Source: Lytechinus pictus (taxonomy: Eukaryota; Echinodermata; Echinoidea; Temnopleuroida; Toxopneustidae). From it: a DNA stretch of 64,000 bases. Made by a program: the position numbers and the translations under genes. Of the stretch, positions 1 through 12,249 are shown piece by piece (the first letter of the stretch is position 1; the number at the start of each line of letters is the position of its first letter). The notes under the pieces were generated by a model. It ran no database searches. It saw only the letters and a program-made list of their open reading frames with translations, and was not told where the DNA came from. The stretch is from NCBI RefSeq assembly GCF_037042905.1, contig NC_087252.1, forward strand, positions 17,811,701 to 17,875,700, read 5' to 3'.

Positions 1-860
1 GATGAAGGGCCTTTTCACACGTGTATATTGAAAATGAATTCGTCTTTATAATCATCGTGCCGTACCGTAATTGAGTAAGACTTAACTGGGATTCTCCTCC
101 TGAGTAGAATTTGAAATCCTGATTGAGATTAGTGTTCGTGATTCAAATCATGTTCTAGTTTGGTTTCATAAGTGCTAAAAATTCGTCGTTAGCCTGATTT
201 TTCACTGGAATCATTAAAATTACGATTTTTGTACTGTGTGAAAGGGCGGGTAACCTGTTCAATTTTTTTCTGACGAATATTTGCACATCCTGATCATAAA
301 GCTAATCAACCACATGACTAGTTATGATTAGTGACCTTTGTAAGCATTTTAAGCATTATGCAAATGAAAGCTAGTGATAAACGATGGGATATAGATTTTT
401 CATTGGTTAAAGTCAAGTATATTGTAGGCGTTGTTTGATAAAAAAGGGATGAGGAGTATAATAGAAAGATATCGTCTACAAGACCAACCACCAACAGTCT
501 TTCATTTCTGAAACTGATTACCAGCATCCGAAGACGCAGCTACATTACTTGACATATTAACAGGATTTACAATACACCTGATTTAGAAAGCTACCATCAT
601 TCCTACACTCTGAAAAGCTGAATGATTGAACAGGTTGAGTGCTGATTCGTATATCACTTTTATGTTTAGAAAGGTAATTGTTTTTCTCTTCTCTTTAAGT
701 GAATTCAATTTCACCTAGCTCATTTTCTTTTTCTTTTCTATAAGTGAATTTAATTTCAACTAACACCAAAGCTTGTCATTTGTTTTACAACGCCCACTAT
801 GGTCACTCTTCTTTTTTCATGAAAAGCGAATCCCACAACATACTTGTGATATTCCAGATA
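1..860. repeat. Host DNA; first piece of a dispersed segmental duplication
   Basis: No gene recognised. From about 240 to 850 the sequence matches 59,680-60,240 in the same orientation, with shared stretches such as ATATTTGCACATC, TAGTTATGATTAGTGACC and GGGATATAGA and many small indels. I infer an old duplication of non-coding or intronic DNA. The short minus-strand open frame at 318-527 has no recognisable domain. Confidence 0.6.
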
Positions 861-869
861 TCTTCGTAC

Positions 870-1400
870 AGACCCGTCAATGGATCAGAAAGTAGCATTG
901 CTTGCAACCAAATGCTTTAAGCACAAGCACTTGCTAGCCAAGCAGAAGATCATGAATTGGCAATTGCTTTATTTCGTATGCACAACCCTCTGCTTGTGTT
1001 TAAACCTTTTTTCTTGACTTGAGAAAGCAAATTACTAGCGGATTGAACAAAGGTGGGAATCGAGTGCAAATATTTGGCAGATATCGCTTCTCTTTAGTAT
1101 AACTTCTTTTCATTAGACGTGGTGTCAAACTATTCCTTTAACTTGGGTCAGATGCCTAAAAGGTAGCAATTGCTTTTGCTAGGCTTTTGCTTGACTTTTG
1201 CTTGATTCCGTATGCATAAAAATGAGCAAGCAAATGCCTCTGCTAGTAAGTTCAAGCAATCGTTAACTGACTGCTAGCATTTCCTTGACGATTAAGCTAT
1301 TACTGAAACGCGTTTGCATATAAAGCGAACATTTTGCTTGTGCGTTTAAGCAATTGCTTGAGTTTTTTCAAGCTCCGTCAGAGCAGCTTGAGCGTTTGTT
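870..1400. repeat. AGCAAAAGC / GCTTTTGCT-rich repeat, copy 1
   Basis: The stretch is dense in AAGCAATTGCTT, GCTTTTGCTTG and ATGCATAAAAATGAGC motifs. It matches 17,560-18,290 in direct orientation (shared GTGCGTTTAAGCA and CAGAGCAGCTTGAGCGTTT) and 30,330-30,430 inverted. It is a local interspersed repeat with no coding potential. It flanks the large inserted block on both sides. Confidence 0.6.
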
Positions 1401-1436
1401 TTATTATGGCGTCCGCGTTTAAAATCATGTTTACAT

Positions 1437-2092
1437 CGGCGGGTCCATGGGGCCCGAGGGGTCCGCCCCCCCCCCCTCTATTTGCGGAACAAAAGAAAGG
1501 TAAAGGAGGAGAAAAAAGGAGAGGAGGTAAAAGATGGGAAATAAAAGGAGAAAGACGAGAGAATAAAATTAGGTGAGGGGAAGACTTGGGGAAAAAACAT
1601 GTTACTATAATTTTTGCGCTCGCATTGCCTGTTCGATGAGATACATGTCTTGCTCAATAGGCTGATATGAAGCTTAAAATATCAAGGTTTGAAGTCAACA
1701 TGCAAAACATATTTCAGTCCGGATATCAAGCTTTCATTATTGTACTTGATTTACAAATTCTTTTTTTTTAAGTGCTCTGTAAAATTTCTTTTTCATAGCA
1801 GTTTATCAAAAATTTCGGCTCGCAATTTGCGCTCGCATTAATTGTTGTAAATATATTAACTCATACATCGTATTCTTCATTACAAAAATGCTTAAAATGT
1901 CCACTTTTAGGCCTTGATATTAACACATTTTTGCGCTCTCTTCATGCTTATTAGATTGATAAAGAGGATAATAGCATTTACATTATTAATTCACAATGAC
2001 TAAATTGTTCCATTTTTCAGAATGGAATATAAACAAGTTTCACGTAGCGCCTAAGAAGAGGAAAATAATCATCATTTTCATATCATGACAAA
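1437..2092 (-). mobile_element. Interrupted copy of the GGCGGATCC / G-tract element, left part
   Basis: Sequence from GGGTCCATGGGGCCCGAGG and its C-tract onward matches the start of the element at 18,712. It continues through GCGCTCGCATT motif units to about 2,092, then resumes at about 6,113 and is interrupted again at 6,240. It is a host copy of the same non-autonomous family, broken by two later insertions. The apparent open frame at 1,334-1,576 runs across this low-complexity start and is rejected. Confidence 0.5.
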
Positions 2093-2094
2093 TA

Positions 2095-2541
2095 CCGTGT
2101 TTACACTTAATCGGCAATTGGTTCTGAACCAAATGCCGATGCAGAATCGGCATTTGGATTGCGTTTACACGTTGTTACAGCTCGCGGTTCAGAACCGCGA
2201 GCCGATGCAAAAACCTGAAATGATACGCATACCTACAATATACGTCATAATAAAGACAACGCTGGATCAGTGAGCTTACAATTACGTCACAATGGTAAAG
2301 TAATTGAAATGCGCACAAATTGCCGGTGCAGAATCGGCTTTCTGTTTACACGTAGTAAAAAAGCCGATTCTGCATCGGCTCGCGGTTCAGAACCTACTAC
2401 TTTGGTGGTGCAAATTGCCGGTTCTGAACCGCGAGCCGATTCAAGTTGCTCGCGTTTACACGCTATGAAAAAGCCGATGCTGAATCGGCTCGCGGTTCAG
2501 AACCGCGAGCCGATTCAAATGCCGATTAAGTGTAAACACGG
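2095..2541. mobile_element. MITE with long terminal inverted repeats and internal palindromes
   Basis: Begins CCGTGTTTACACTTAATCGG and ends with its reverse complement. It is flanked by TA on both sides (2,093-2,094 and 2,542-2,543), so a Tc1/mariner-type TA target duplication fits, although AAATA/TATTT lies just outside as well. The interior repeats CGGTTCAGAACCG palindromes and GCCGATNCTGCATCGGC-type blocks separated by GTTTACACG. The two open frames crossing it (2,085-2,273 and 2,270-2,713) have no family resemblance and are taken as chance. Confidence 0.7.
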
Positions 2542-2924
2542 TATTTCCTATGCGGCGCGCGCCGGTCGCGCGTTTCCGTTTTACACCCTGGCGAAGGCAT
2601 TTTCCGCAAAAATAGCAACAAAGCGACTAGTGAAGAGTCTACACACGTCGCTGGTTGCAGCGTGCGACACAGGCGAGCCCCACACCACCGCATGCAATCT
2701 GCACAGTTACTGATCAGAGCATAAAGTTCCTCGGCACTTCATGTTCAGAGAGCAGTCATATGAGTGAAATCCAAACATGCTTTTGCAGTTACGTTTTTAA
2801 GGTTTTTTTTCTAAATGTAAATTATTAACTAAATGAATAGAATGACAGACAAAATAAAAATTAACAGATACATATAATAGAAAGAAAATTGAAGTTTGAT
2901 GGATTGATGCCGAAAGATAGATAT

Positions 2925-3372
2925 AGAAGACTGATAAATAGATAGAGACATAGATAGATAGAAGTAGAGAGAGAGAGAGAAAGACAGAGAGATGGATAGA
3001 TAGATAGATGGGGGGAGAGAACTTGAGAGATGGAGAGATGTTATAGATAGATAGATAGATTGATAGATATATGGACGGATAAAAATAAATAGAGAGAGAA
3101 AAAAAAGACAGACAGATGGATAGATAGAGAGAGAAAGAGAGAGAGAGATAGAGAGAATCTGAGAGATAGATAGATGTTAGATAGATAGATAAAGAATGAG
3201 AGAGACAGAGAAGATAGACAAATTAACAGATAAATAGAAACTGTAGTTACATAGATAGCTAGATAAATAGATAGATAGAAGATAGATAGAGAGAAATAGA
3301 GAAAGACAGACAGATGGATAGATAGATAGAGGGGGGAGAGAGAGATAGATAATTTGAGAGATAGGTACATGT

Positions 3373-3420
<48 letters not shown>

Positions 3421-4428
3421 GAATGAGAGAGACAGAGAAGATAGATAAATGAACAGATAGATAGATACTGTAGTTACATATAGATAGATAGATAGATAGA
3501 TAGATATATATATTGATAGAGAGAGAGAGAACTAGATAAATACAGATGGATAGATAGAGAGAGAGAGACAGAGAAGATTAATAGATAGATACTGTAGTTA
3601 CATAAATAGATAGATAGATAGATATATAATTTGAGAGATAGATACATAGACGGATAGAGAGAAAAAGACAGACAGATGGATAGATAGATAGAGATAGAGA
3701 ATTTGAGAGACAGACAGACATATGGATAGAGAGAATTCGAGAGATAGATAGACGGATAGAGAGAAACAGAGAGAGAGAAAAAGATAAATAGATAAAAGAT
3801 AGATAGATAGATAGATGGGGGAGAGAACTTGAGAGATGGAGAGATGTTATAGATAGATAGATATATATATATGGACGGAAAAAGAGAAAGAGAGAAAGAG
3901 AGAAAAAAAAGACAGACAGATGGATAGATAGATAGAGGGAGAGAGAGATAGAGAATTTGAAAGATAGATAGATGTTAGATAGATATATAGATAGATAGAT
4001 AAATAGATAGATAGATAGATAGATAAAGAATGAGAGAGACAGATAAGATAGACAAATTAACAGATAGATAGATACTGTAGTTACATAGATAGATAGATAA
4101 ATAGATAGAAAGAAGACAGATAGATAGAGAGAAATAGAGAAAGACAGACAGATGGATAGATAGATAGAGAGAGGGAGAGAGAGAGAGAGAGAATTTGAGA
4201 GATAGGTAGATGTTAGATGGATAGATAGATAAAGAATGAGAGAGACAGAGAAGATAGACAAATTAACAGATAGATAGATACTGTAGTTACATAGATAGAT
4301 AAATAGATAGAAGATAGATAGATAGATAGATGGGGGAGAGAACTTGAGAGAGGGAGAGATGTTATAGATAGATAGATATATATGGACGGAAAAGGAGAAA
4401 GAGAGAAAGAGAGAAAACAAGACAGATG

Positions 4429-4478
<50 letters not shown>

Positions 4479-5066
4479 GGGAGAGAGATAGAGAGAGATA
4501 GATAGATAAAGAATGAGAGAGACAGAGAAGATTAACAGATAGATAGATACTGTAGTTACATAGATAGATAGAGATAGAATTTGAGAGATAGATAAATAAA
4601 TAGATAGAAGATAGATAGAGAGAGAAAGACAGAAAGATGGATAGATAGATAGAGAGAGGGGGAGAGAGAGATAGAGAATTTGAGAGATAGATGTTAGATA
4701 GATAAAGAATGAGACAGACAGAGAAGAGCGACAAATTAACAGATCGATAGATACTGCAGTTACATATAGATAGATAAAAGATAGATAGATAAATTGATAG
4801 AGAGAGAGAGAACTAGAGAAATACAGATGGATAGATAGAGAGAGACAGAGACAGAGAAGATTAATAGATAGATACTGTAGTCACATAAATAGATAGATAG
4901 ATAGATATATAATTTGAGAGATAGATACATAGACGGATAGAGAGAGATAATTTGAGAGACAGACAGACAGATGGATAGAGAGAATTCGAGAGATAGATAG
5001 ATGGATAGAGAGAAACAGAGAGAGAGAAAAAGACAGACAGATGGATAGATAGAGAGAATTTGAGAT
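2925..5066 (+). repeat. (GATA/GACA/GAGA)n compound microsatellite
   Basis: About 2.1 kb of TAGA/GATA tetranucleotides mixed with GACAGACA, GAGA and recurring spacers such as ATACTGTAGTTACATAGATAG and AATTTGAGAGATAG. These spacers recur every few hundred bases, giving a higher-order pattern. Long minus-strand open frames of Ser/Ile/Leu/Tyr (3,041-4,734 and 4,760-5,155) are translations of the repeat, not genes. Confidence 0.95.
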
Positions 5067-5074
5067 ATATATAT

Positions 5075-5560
5075 ATTGGATTTTATTGCAATAAAAACTA
5101 TCAAAATACAATCACAAGCAGTCAAAGACTGAAATAAGTGAATGTTTACATACAAATAGAATCATAACAAAATATAAAGTAAACATTATAAATAAATATC
5201 AAATACAATACAAATTCATACAGATAAAAAAGAAATGTATCATAAATAAATACAAAAGGCCAAAAGTAAAGTGTCGCCAAAGAAGAAAAAAGCGGAATGA
5301 AAGATTAAAAAAAGAGGTGAGAGAAGGGAAAGAAATTGGGATAAGACAAAGAGAAGGGAAAGCAAGAGGTGGAATTTGAAAGAGAATAGGAAGCAACCTT
5401 CAGAAGAAAAAAAACTCATTATGCAATACAAGACATTTAACAATTGTAACAAGTAAATAAAGTAGTAATTGAATCGAATTGAGCACAAAAAAGGGAAAAG
5501 TAGAGCTGAGGAAATAGACTCCCGAAGGAAGTCGAAGCAGTGTTGATATTGCACATGAGT
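5075..5560 (-). repeat. Insertion inside the GATA block, possible LINE 3' tail
   Basis: A non-microsatellite island begins TTGGATTTTATTGCAATAAAA and has TTTATT-rich edges like other minus-oriented LINE tails in this window (38,705 and 57,605). GATA repeats resume at about 5,565. No domain is recognisable in the open frames at 5,199-5,554. The assignment as a retroelement tail is inference. Confidence 0.35.
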
Positions 5561-5564
5561 AGAT

Positions 5565-5790
5565 TAACAGATGGATAGAGAGAAATAAAAGAGAGACAGA
5601 TGGATAGATAGAGAATTTGAGAGATAGATGTTAGATAGATAGACAGATAGATAGGTAGATAGAGAATGAGAGAGACAGAGTAGATAGACAAATTAACAGA
5701 TAGATATATCATGTAGTACCATAGATTGATTTATAACATAGATAGTGGATAGACAGATATGATAGATATAAGGATAGATATAATATGAAA
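5565..5790 (+). repeat. (GATA)n microsatellite, second block
   Basis: Resumption of the GATA/GACA block after the island at 5,075-5,560, with the same spacer words (GAGAATTTGAGAGATAG, GAATGAGAGAGACAGAG). It decays toward the right arm at 6,037. Confidence 0.9.
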
Positions 5791-6239
5791 AAAAGTAATT
5801 ATGTGTTTTATTTTTCAATATTTTAGCTATTATTCGTTTTCATTCATATAAACGATCATGTGCGATAAAGTAAAAAAAATCATGAAGCCAACGTATATAG
5901 TTCAGCGGAACAACCAAAATACAGGGACTGAAGCTTTTGGTCTATAAGCTCAGCTGCATTTGCACGTATGTTCTGCGGATATCTTCGGTGCGGACTTTTG
6001 GATCGCGCCCAGCTGATTATGTAAACAAACGTAGACGTAGACTCTTCACTAGTCGCTTTGTGGCTATTTTTCCGGAAAATGCCTTCGCCAGGGTGTAAAA
6101 CGGAAACGCGCGTCCCGCGCTTAGGTAAAGATGATGATTAAAAGAATATCAGCTCGCATCATTTATCATGTGCGATCCACATCTATATTGAAATTTTCCT
6201 ACACAGTGCTTAAAATAATGCGTAAAATTTACCCTTTTC

Positions 6240-7008
6240 TACGGAAGCTTAAAAGTGCCACCGAGATGACGAGATAATTCCTCGTCTTCTCGACTTTTTG
6301 GGTCCGATAAAGCGAGAAGGCGTGATCCGGTATTTCGTCTTCTCAGCCTTTTTTTGTCCAATAAGGCGAGACGGTGAAATTCCAAATCTCGTTTTCTCGA
6401 CTTCTCGGATACCAGAAGGCGATAAAGCGAGATTCCAAACCTCGTCTTCCCGACTTCTCGGGTATGTGAAGATGAGAAGGCGAGATTCCAAATCTCGTCT
6501 TCCCGTCTTCTCGGGTATGTGAAGGTGAGAAAGCGAGATTCCGAATCTCGTCTTCTCGACTTCTAGGGTATGAGAAGGTGAGAAAACGAGATTCTAAATC
6601 TCGTCTTCTCGACTTCTCGGGTATGTGAAGATGAGAAAGCGAGATTCCGAATCTCGTCTTCTCGACTTCTAGTGTATCAGAAGGTGAGAAAGCGAGATTC
6701 TAAATCTCGTCTTCTCGACTTATCGGGTATGTGAAGATGAGAAAGCGAGATTCCGAACTTCGTCTTCTCGACTTCTAGGGTATGAGAAGGTGAGAAAGCG
6801 AGATTCTAAATCTCGTATTCTCGACTTCTCGGGTATGAGAAGATGAGAAAGCGAGATTTCAAATCTCGTCTTCTCGACTTCTCGGGTATGAGAAGGTGAG
6901 AAGGCGAGATTCCAAATCTCGTCTTCTCGACTTTTTCGGTATATTAAAAGGCGAAAAGACAGGACAGCGCGGTCAACGAGGAGCCATTTTTACAGAGGCG
7001 AGAAGGCT
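6240..7008 (+). repeat. Foldback left arm, outer ~53-bp subrepeats
   Basis: Roughly a dozen units of about 53 bp, each with the palindromic core CGAGATTNNNAATCTCG followed by TCTTCTCGACTTCT and GGGTATG. Alternate units differ (GTGAAGATG versus GAGAAGGTG), giving a ~106-bp dimer. The matching inverted arm is at 16,610-17,546. Open frames at 6,249-6,522 are repeat translations. Confidence 0.9.
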
Positions 7009-7011
7009 CGG

Positions 7012-7127
7012 ATAGACCGCGGGTCCGTTAGACCGCGGGTCCGATAGACCGCGGGTCCGTTAGACCGCGGGTCCTATAGACCGCGGGTCCGATAGTCCGC
7101 GGGTCCGATAGACCGCGGGTCTACGGA
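7012..7127 (+). repeat. 16-bp CCGCGG minisatellite, left inner arm
   Basis: Seven to eight units of the form GATAGACCGCGGGTCC, each with a CCGCGG hexamer. The inverted counterpart is at 16,444-16,556, and a solo block is at 29,392-29,468. Confidence 0.9.
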
Positions 7128-7730
7128 GCCTCTAAAATGCCATCGACTTGACGACATGGCGAGATACTTTATCTTGCCATGTCGACAAAATAAGCTTATT
7201 ATGTCCGCATGGCGCGATACGTTATTCTCGCCGGGACTTGTACACTTCACATCTCGCCATGTGGACATATTGACTTGACAAGATAGAATATGCCGCTACA
7301 GTGTATGTCGAAATAATAAGCGTATTAATTACTTAGGCGGCGGAAGCGGTGGGGGGGGACCTTTCCCCTCTAAATTTGAGGTGAGGGACGGTCCCCCCTA
7401 GATTTTTAGTTGAGAACCTTTTTTTGCTTGTCAATTTGTTTTCTACGTCCCCCCTAAATTGAGGTGGACCCCCCTAATCTTTTTGCCCCCCCCCCTAATT
7501 TTGGTTGATAACCTTTTTTTTCTTGTCAAAAAATTTTGGTGGTCCTTTTTATAAATTTTGGTTGATTTTCTTGTCAAATCTTTTATCTGTGTCCATCCCA
7601 AAATTTCAGGAGGACCCCCCCCCCTAAATTTTTGTTGCCTTCCGCCGCCAATGATTGATTAAGACATGGCAAGATAAAGTACCACGCCATGTCGTCACGT
7701 TGATGGCATTTTCAAGGCTCCGTAGTAGGG
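7126..7730. mobile_element. Nested element with ~60-bp inverted termini
   Basis: Starts CTACGGAGCCTCTAAAATGC and ends with a diverged reverse complement near 7,728 (GCATTTTCAAGGCTCCGTAG). Subterminal GACATGGCGAGATA / TATCTTGCCATGTC palindromes occur at both ends. The terminal word resembles the foldback terminus (CTACGGA), so the two may be related. A second element (7,336-7,649) sits inside. No target duplication was identified. Confidence 0.6.
7336..7649. mobile_element. Small G-tract MITE with GGCGGCGGAAG termini
   Basis: The ends GGCGGCGGAAG and CTTCCGCCGCC are inverted. The interior is G/C-tract rich (GGGGGGGACC, CCCCCCCTAA) with repeated TTTTTGCTTGTCAA words, a composition common to other low-complexity elements here (for example 61,830 and 62,430). 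No coding potential. Confidence 0.55.
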
Positions 7731-8200
7731 GTAATTATCCGGGGTAATTGTCTGGAGGGTAAATTTCCGGAGGTGGGGGGTATCAGTCCCCGGCTGTAAA
7801 AATATAAGGATAATATTTTCCTTGAAGTAGTTGTCAGGGGGTGATTGCCCTAATTGGGTTATTGTTATAGAACCCAGGCGCGGATCCAGGATTTCGTGGG
7901 GAGGGAAGGGGGCCAAATTTGACCTGATTTTTGGCGCCCATATGTGTACTTTTCGAAAAATGGCGCCCACTCCCTCCCGACAATGGGCGGAAATCTGTCC
8001 CGAAAGGTAGAGGGACAACAGGGGCTGATCCAGCCTTCGCCAATTGGGGGGGGGGGCGAAACATGTTTTCAGCCAAATGTTAATCCCCGATCGGCCGCTT
8101 GAAGGTAATTTTGTCTGTTTCATTGAAGGAGTAGTCCTCAGGGTCACTTTTTAGCTTTATTCTTATAAATCAACATAAATGTATAATATCATTGTCCTTA
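7731..8200 (-). repeat. GGCGGATCC-family fragment linking to the motif array
   Basis: Contains GGCGCGGATCCAGGATTT at about 7,876 and CAGCCTTCGCCAATTGGGGG followed by GATCGGCCGC at 8,031-8,100. The last block is the inverse of 20,840-20,930 and parallels 12,495-12,560. The minus-strand frames at 7,695-8,147 cover this repeat and show no domain. Confidence 0.5.
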
Positions 8201-9084
8201 TTTATATAATGCGAGCGCGAAGCGCGAGCATAATTTTTTGGGCAAATTTGTGTATTTTTTCCTAAAATTTGAACATTCTGGGCAATGTTTGTTATCCTGA
8301 AAAAGATGTATATACAACTATAAATATTTACTACGAACGCGAAGTGCGAGCAGAGGTTAACTGATGGAAATGGTACCTGTTAAAGACTGCTTGCAGTTAG
8401 CCATGAAGACGTTACATATTTCAACAATCAAAATAATGCGAGCGCGAAGCGCGAGCTGAATTTTTTTGAAATTTTTACCCAAAGACTGGAAATTCTAAGC
8501 ACTTTTTGTAAAACTTAAACATATAATAGGTATAATACTAAACAATTGATGCGAACGCGAAGCGCGAGTGAAAAATTTTGAGATTTAGACCTAAGAACGA
8601 GAAACTCTATTCATGTTTTTTTAATCATGAAAAGGTTGAGTAATTGGGGGTCTTCCTTACACCCGGTCCTTACATTAATAATGCGAGTGCAAAATGCAGC
8701 CAGAAAACGTTCATATACCATTTATACGTTTAATTTGAATCGATCGAAAAGGTACTTGTTAAGGACTGCTTGCATTTAGTCATGAAGACGTTACATATTT
8801 CAACAATCAAATAATGCTAGCACGAATCGCGAGCTGAAAATTGTTGACATTTCTACAAAAAGAATCGAAAATTTTAATCAATTTTTGTAATCGTGAACAG
8901 GGTAGCTATATAACTAAACAATTGATGCGTGAGCAGAAGAATTCGAGATTTAGACCTAAAAACGGGACACTCCACTCATGTTTTGTAAATCATGAAAAGT
9001 GTGAGTAATAGGGGATCTTTCTACATTAATAATGGATAAAAATTGGATAATGATTGAAATAGAGAACAAGTTGAATATCTGAAT

Positions 9085-9977
9085 AAACATTTATTAAACA
9101 ATATTTATTAAACAATATTTCAATAGGGTGCCCTTTCAGCAAAAGCTGGTATCAAAAGGGGCCCTAAAAGCATAAAAACAAGACATGTATATACAAGTGG
9201 TAAAACATACAAGGTAAAACAAGGTAAAAACATTATATAAATCATACATATTAGAACACAGAAAGGCATGCAAAATTGAGTTATTAAAATATTTATGGCA
9301 CAGGAAACATTGACATTTTAACATTTGTTGGACATTATATATGATTTGAGTTCTTTTTTAAAACTAGAGAGGGTGGATAGGGTTTTTAAATGAAGGGGTA
9401 AGGAATTAAACATTGATATTGAGGAAATAATGAATGAGCATTTATAGTATTCAGTATTGCATTTTGGGACATCGAGCTGTAGATTGGAGGCGGATCTTGT
9501 ATTTACGTTATGTTTTTCGGATACTAATTTAAAATTTTCATTAAAAAAGTCGGAAGATAAATTATTTAAGCTCTTAAATATAAATATACATCGAAAATAC
9601 ATTACTCTTTGGGGATAGGAGAACCATTCAAGTTTTTTAAATAACTGATCAGACGGGGTGAGGAAGTTTGCTTTGAGTATTATTCTGGCAGCACGTTTCT
9701 GAAGTTTTATTATTTGATTTGTTTGTGTGATAAATCTTAAACCCCATACCTCACAACAATAGTCAATTTGACTTTGGATTAAACAGTTATAGATTAGTTT
9801 TGCAGTCTTAACATCAATGAATGGATTAGCCCTTTTCAGTATGGCGAGAGCAGCACATACTTTTTTACTAACGTGTTCTACATGATCATGCCAAAGAAGT
9901 TTATCGTCTATTATGACACCTAAACACTTAGTGGAGTGAACCTTATTTATTACTTTACCATCAAACGTGATAGAAAT
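9085..9977 (-). pseudogene. 5'-truncated LINE (CR1/jockey-group) reverse transcriptase tail
   Basis: On the minus strand the conceptual translation contains a NCLIQSQIDYCCEVWG-like block (about 9,750-9,800) followed by ...FNSLPLHLKTL...FKKELKSYI (frame 9,318-9,602). Both are typical of the C-terminal region of CR1/jockey-group reverse transcriptases. The YADD-bearing catalytic part is absent, so this is a 5'-truncated copy. The 3' end shows repeated ATATTTATTAAACA words. Flanking words match the uninterrupted sequence (inverted) at 19,840-19,880, so 9,085-9,977 is an insertion into the motif array. Stops and frame breaks make it non-functional. Confidence 0.75.
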
Positions 9978-10631
9978 ACATGCGCGTGTTTCAGATTTAG
10001 ACCTAGAATCTCGGCATTCTACACATCCTTCAGCGAGCGCGGAGCGAGCTTAAAGTATTTGATATTCCGATCTGAAAAAAGAGTCAATTTTAGCTGTATA
10101 TTTCAAGCACTTTGTAGGAAAATTGTGAGGTGGATATGGATCATTAAATTAATATCTTATTTATTAATGCCTAATGAGGGCGAGAAATCTGATGATATTA
10201 TGGCCTGAAAACTGGACATTTCAAGCACTTTAGCAATTATGAATAGAATGCATCAGTTAAAATATTTTTAACCATTAATGCGAGCGCAAATCGCGAGCCA
10301 AAATCTTTGATAAGCTCTCATGAAAATCAATATTGAGACATACATAAATCGCCAATCAAAATGCGAGTAGCGCTATCTGCTACGTTTTGACAATCAGACT
10401 TGAAAATGGATATTTTTCAATACTAAATGGAATACACAAAAATAATAGGTTTTGAATAAATCGAATTTTGCAAGCGCTCAGTGCAAGTAGAAAATGTCAA
10501 TATTCAGACCATAAAGCTGTCTCTTTTACAGAGCACTTTTTGAAAAATCAGTTTGTAAATCACACAAAATAATGAAAGTTCGATTTCCGAGGTGAAATGT
10601 ATAATGTATATTGACTTCCAAACTTGATCTA

Positions 10632-11617
10632 CAGTGCGTATAAAAAAAAAATTACACTTTGAAAAAGCCCTGGGAATTAAAAAATATACAACATGTGGGT
10701 AATTTTTTCACATATAATCTTGGGTTTGGGTCTCATCTATCCAATGAAAGTAAAAGTTTTGACGGAATGTTACACTTGAGTAAGCACTGTCCATTTTTGT
10801 AAAGCTCGCAGAAATCTGTTTGCGCAGAAATGCTTGTTTTCACCGCTGTGTCAAGGGGAAAGGGCAAAATCAAACTTACCCTGCTGAACATTTCTCATAC
10901 ATTTCCCTTGCACTTTTAGTCAATTGAAATAAAACGGATACATTCAAGCATTTTGTAACAATTTTGCTACCCAAATTGAAATTTCAACACTTAGTAAGCA
11001 CAACCTTTACCCTTTTTGTGCCAGCTGGATCTGAGGACATAACTGAATCTGAACAAAAGTTTATATCAGACATCTCCAGCATTTTTCACTAAGTTTTTAT
11101 CATTTAAAGTGGGTTTACATTTCATTTTTCATTTAATACTTGTTTCTCCACACTTTTCCCAAGCTTGACAATGATTAACAAAATGAAAATCAAGCCTAAG
11201 CCATTTCATGTAAATCACAGCTCAGTGTAAAGTAAATATCGTCACGATGGCCTCGATGTGTGGGGGAGTGGGGTGGGGTGAAATGCACTTTTTGAAGTGT
11301 TTTGGGCAAAGAAACAAGTCAAGAAAGGTAAAAGATATCTTCAAATCAATTTTACTAGCTAAATTCCACTTGTTCTTCATGATTAAGGTCTACTTTTATT
11401 CGCATAACTATTTCAAAGTTCTGCGCAAATCATTTTTCACTAACTTTTCAAAAGTAAGTGGTGCTCACTCAAGCAGAAATATTTTTCGACAGTTATATTG
11501 TCATTTGCTTAAATGGATCTGTACCAATGTTCAAATGTGGAAAAATCTTCAGGATATTACAAGTGTATAATTTTACAGGATTTTTTCAAAATGTAAACTT
11601 TTTTTTGATACGCACTG
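10632..11617. mobile_element. Mariner-like non-autonomous element, TA target duplication
   Basis: Termini CAGTGCGTATAAAAAAAAA and TTTTTTTTGATACGCACTG are inverted and flanked by TA. The related unit at about 14,275 lacks the insertion and serves as an approximate empty site. The internal frame at 11,247-11,570 (107 codons) shows no D,D(34/35)D transposase signature that I can recognise. An inverted, fragmented relative lies at about 61,600-63,030. Confidence 0.75.
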
Positions 11618-12249
11618 TATAAGCTCCATATTTAAGAATAATCTAACAGGCAATGCGAGCGCGAAGTGTGAGCGAAAATTTTATATAGTGACATGAAATA
11701 TTCTTTTTATTTTCCAAGTCTTCCCCTCATCTTATTTCATTTACTCTGGTAAAACTTGACAAGCAAAAAAAAACAAAGGTTTTCACTCAAAATGTAAGGT
11801 CATTCAGTCCAAAATACATGTATTATTTCGAATGTGAATGATGCATTTTTCTCCATCATAAAAGACCAAAAATAGTAGGGGGACATTTGATATTGTGTCC
11901 CCCCTGGGATTTCCGTCCATGCTCCCGACCAGGCTAACTTAAGTGCCTTAAATGGATTTTGAATTATCTTATAATCACATTAAAAAAACCAAAGACCACT
12001 TTTTCATGTGTTCTTGAAAAAAAAAATCCATGAATATATAATGTAATATCAATGGGAGCGCGAAGCACGGGCGATTGGGGGGGGGGGGGTTCAATTTGGT
12101 TTAACTTCTAACCAGAGTAGGCCCTACTAGAATATTGTGTGAACGGGAGCTGTAGTTTCTGTACTGTTGTGTTAGAATACCCTTCAATAATATTAATGAT
12201 AACCTCTTGGGAATAATGCAATCTCGAAGCAATCGACTTATTCTCCTCA

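Larger units (their letters stand above)
2567..6112. mobile_element. Inverted-repeat element enclosing a GATA/GACA microsatellite
   Basis: An arm of about 76 bp at 2,567-2,642 (CGCGCGTTTCCGTTTTACAC ... GACTAGTGAAGAGTC) is repeated in inverted orientation at 6,037-6,112 with only a few mismatches. Between the arms lie about 280 bp of unique DNA, the GATA-rich block, and about 250 bp more. I infer a foldback-like element whose interior was taken over by microsatellite expansion. No transposase frame is visible. Flanking DNA at 2,010-2,092 and 6,113-6,233 looks like one older repeat split by the insertion. Confidence 0.55.

Noticed and set aside
1334..1576. 80-codon frame with a Pro-rich and Lys-rich region
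   Set aside because: Covers the C-tract and A/G-rich start of a repeat also seen at 18,712.
2085..2713. Two adjacent frames of 62 and 147 codons
   Set aside because: They lie across a MITE with inverted modules; residues mirror the palindromic repeats.
3041..5155. Several long minus-strand open frames rich in Ser, Ile, Leu and Tyr
   Set aside because: They are direct translations of the GATA/GACA microsatellite and overlap in several frames.
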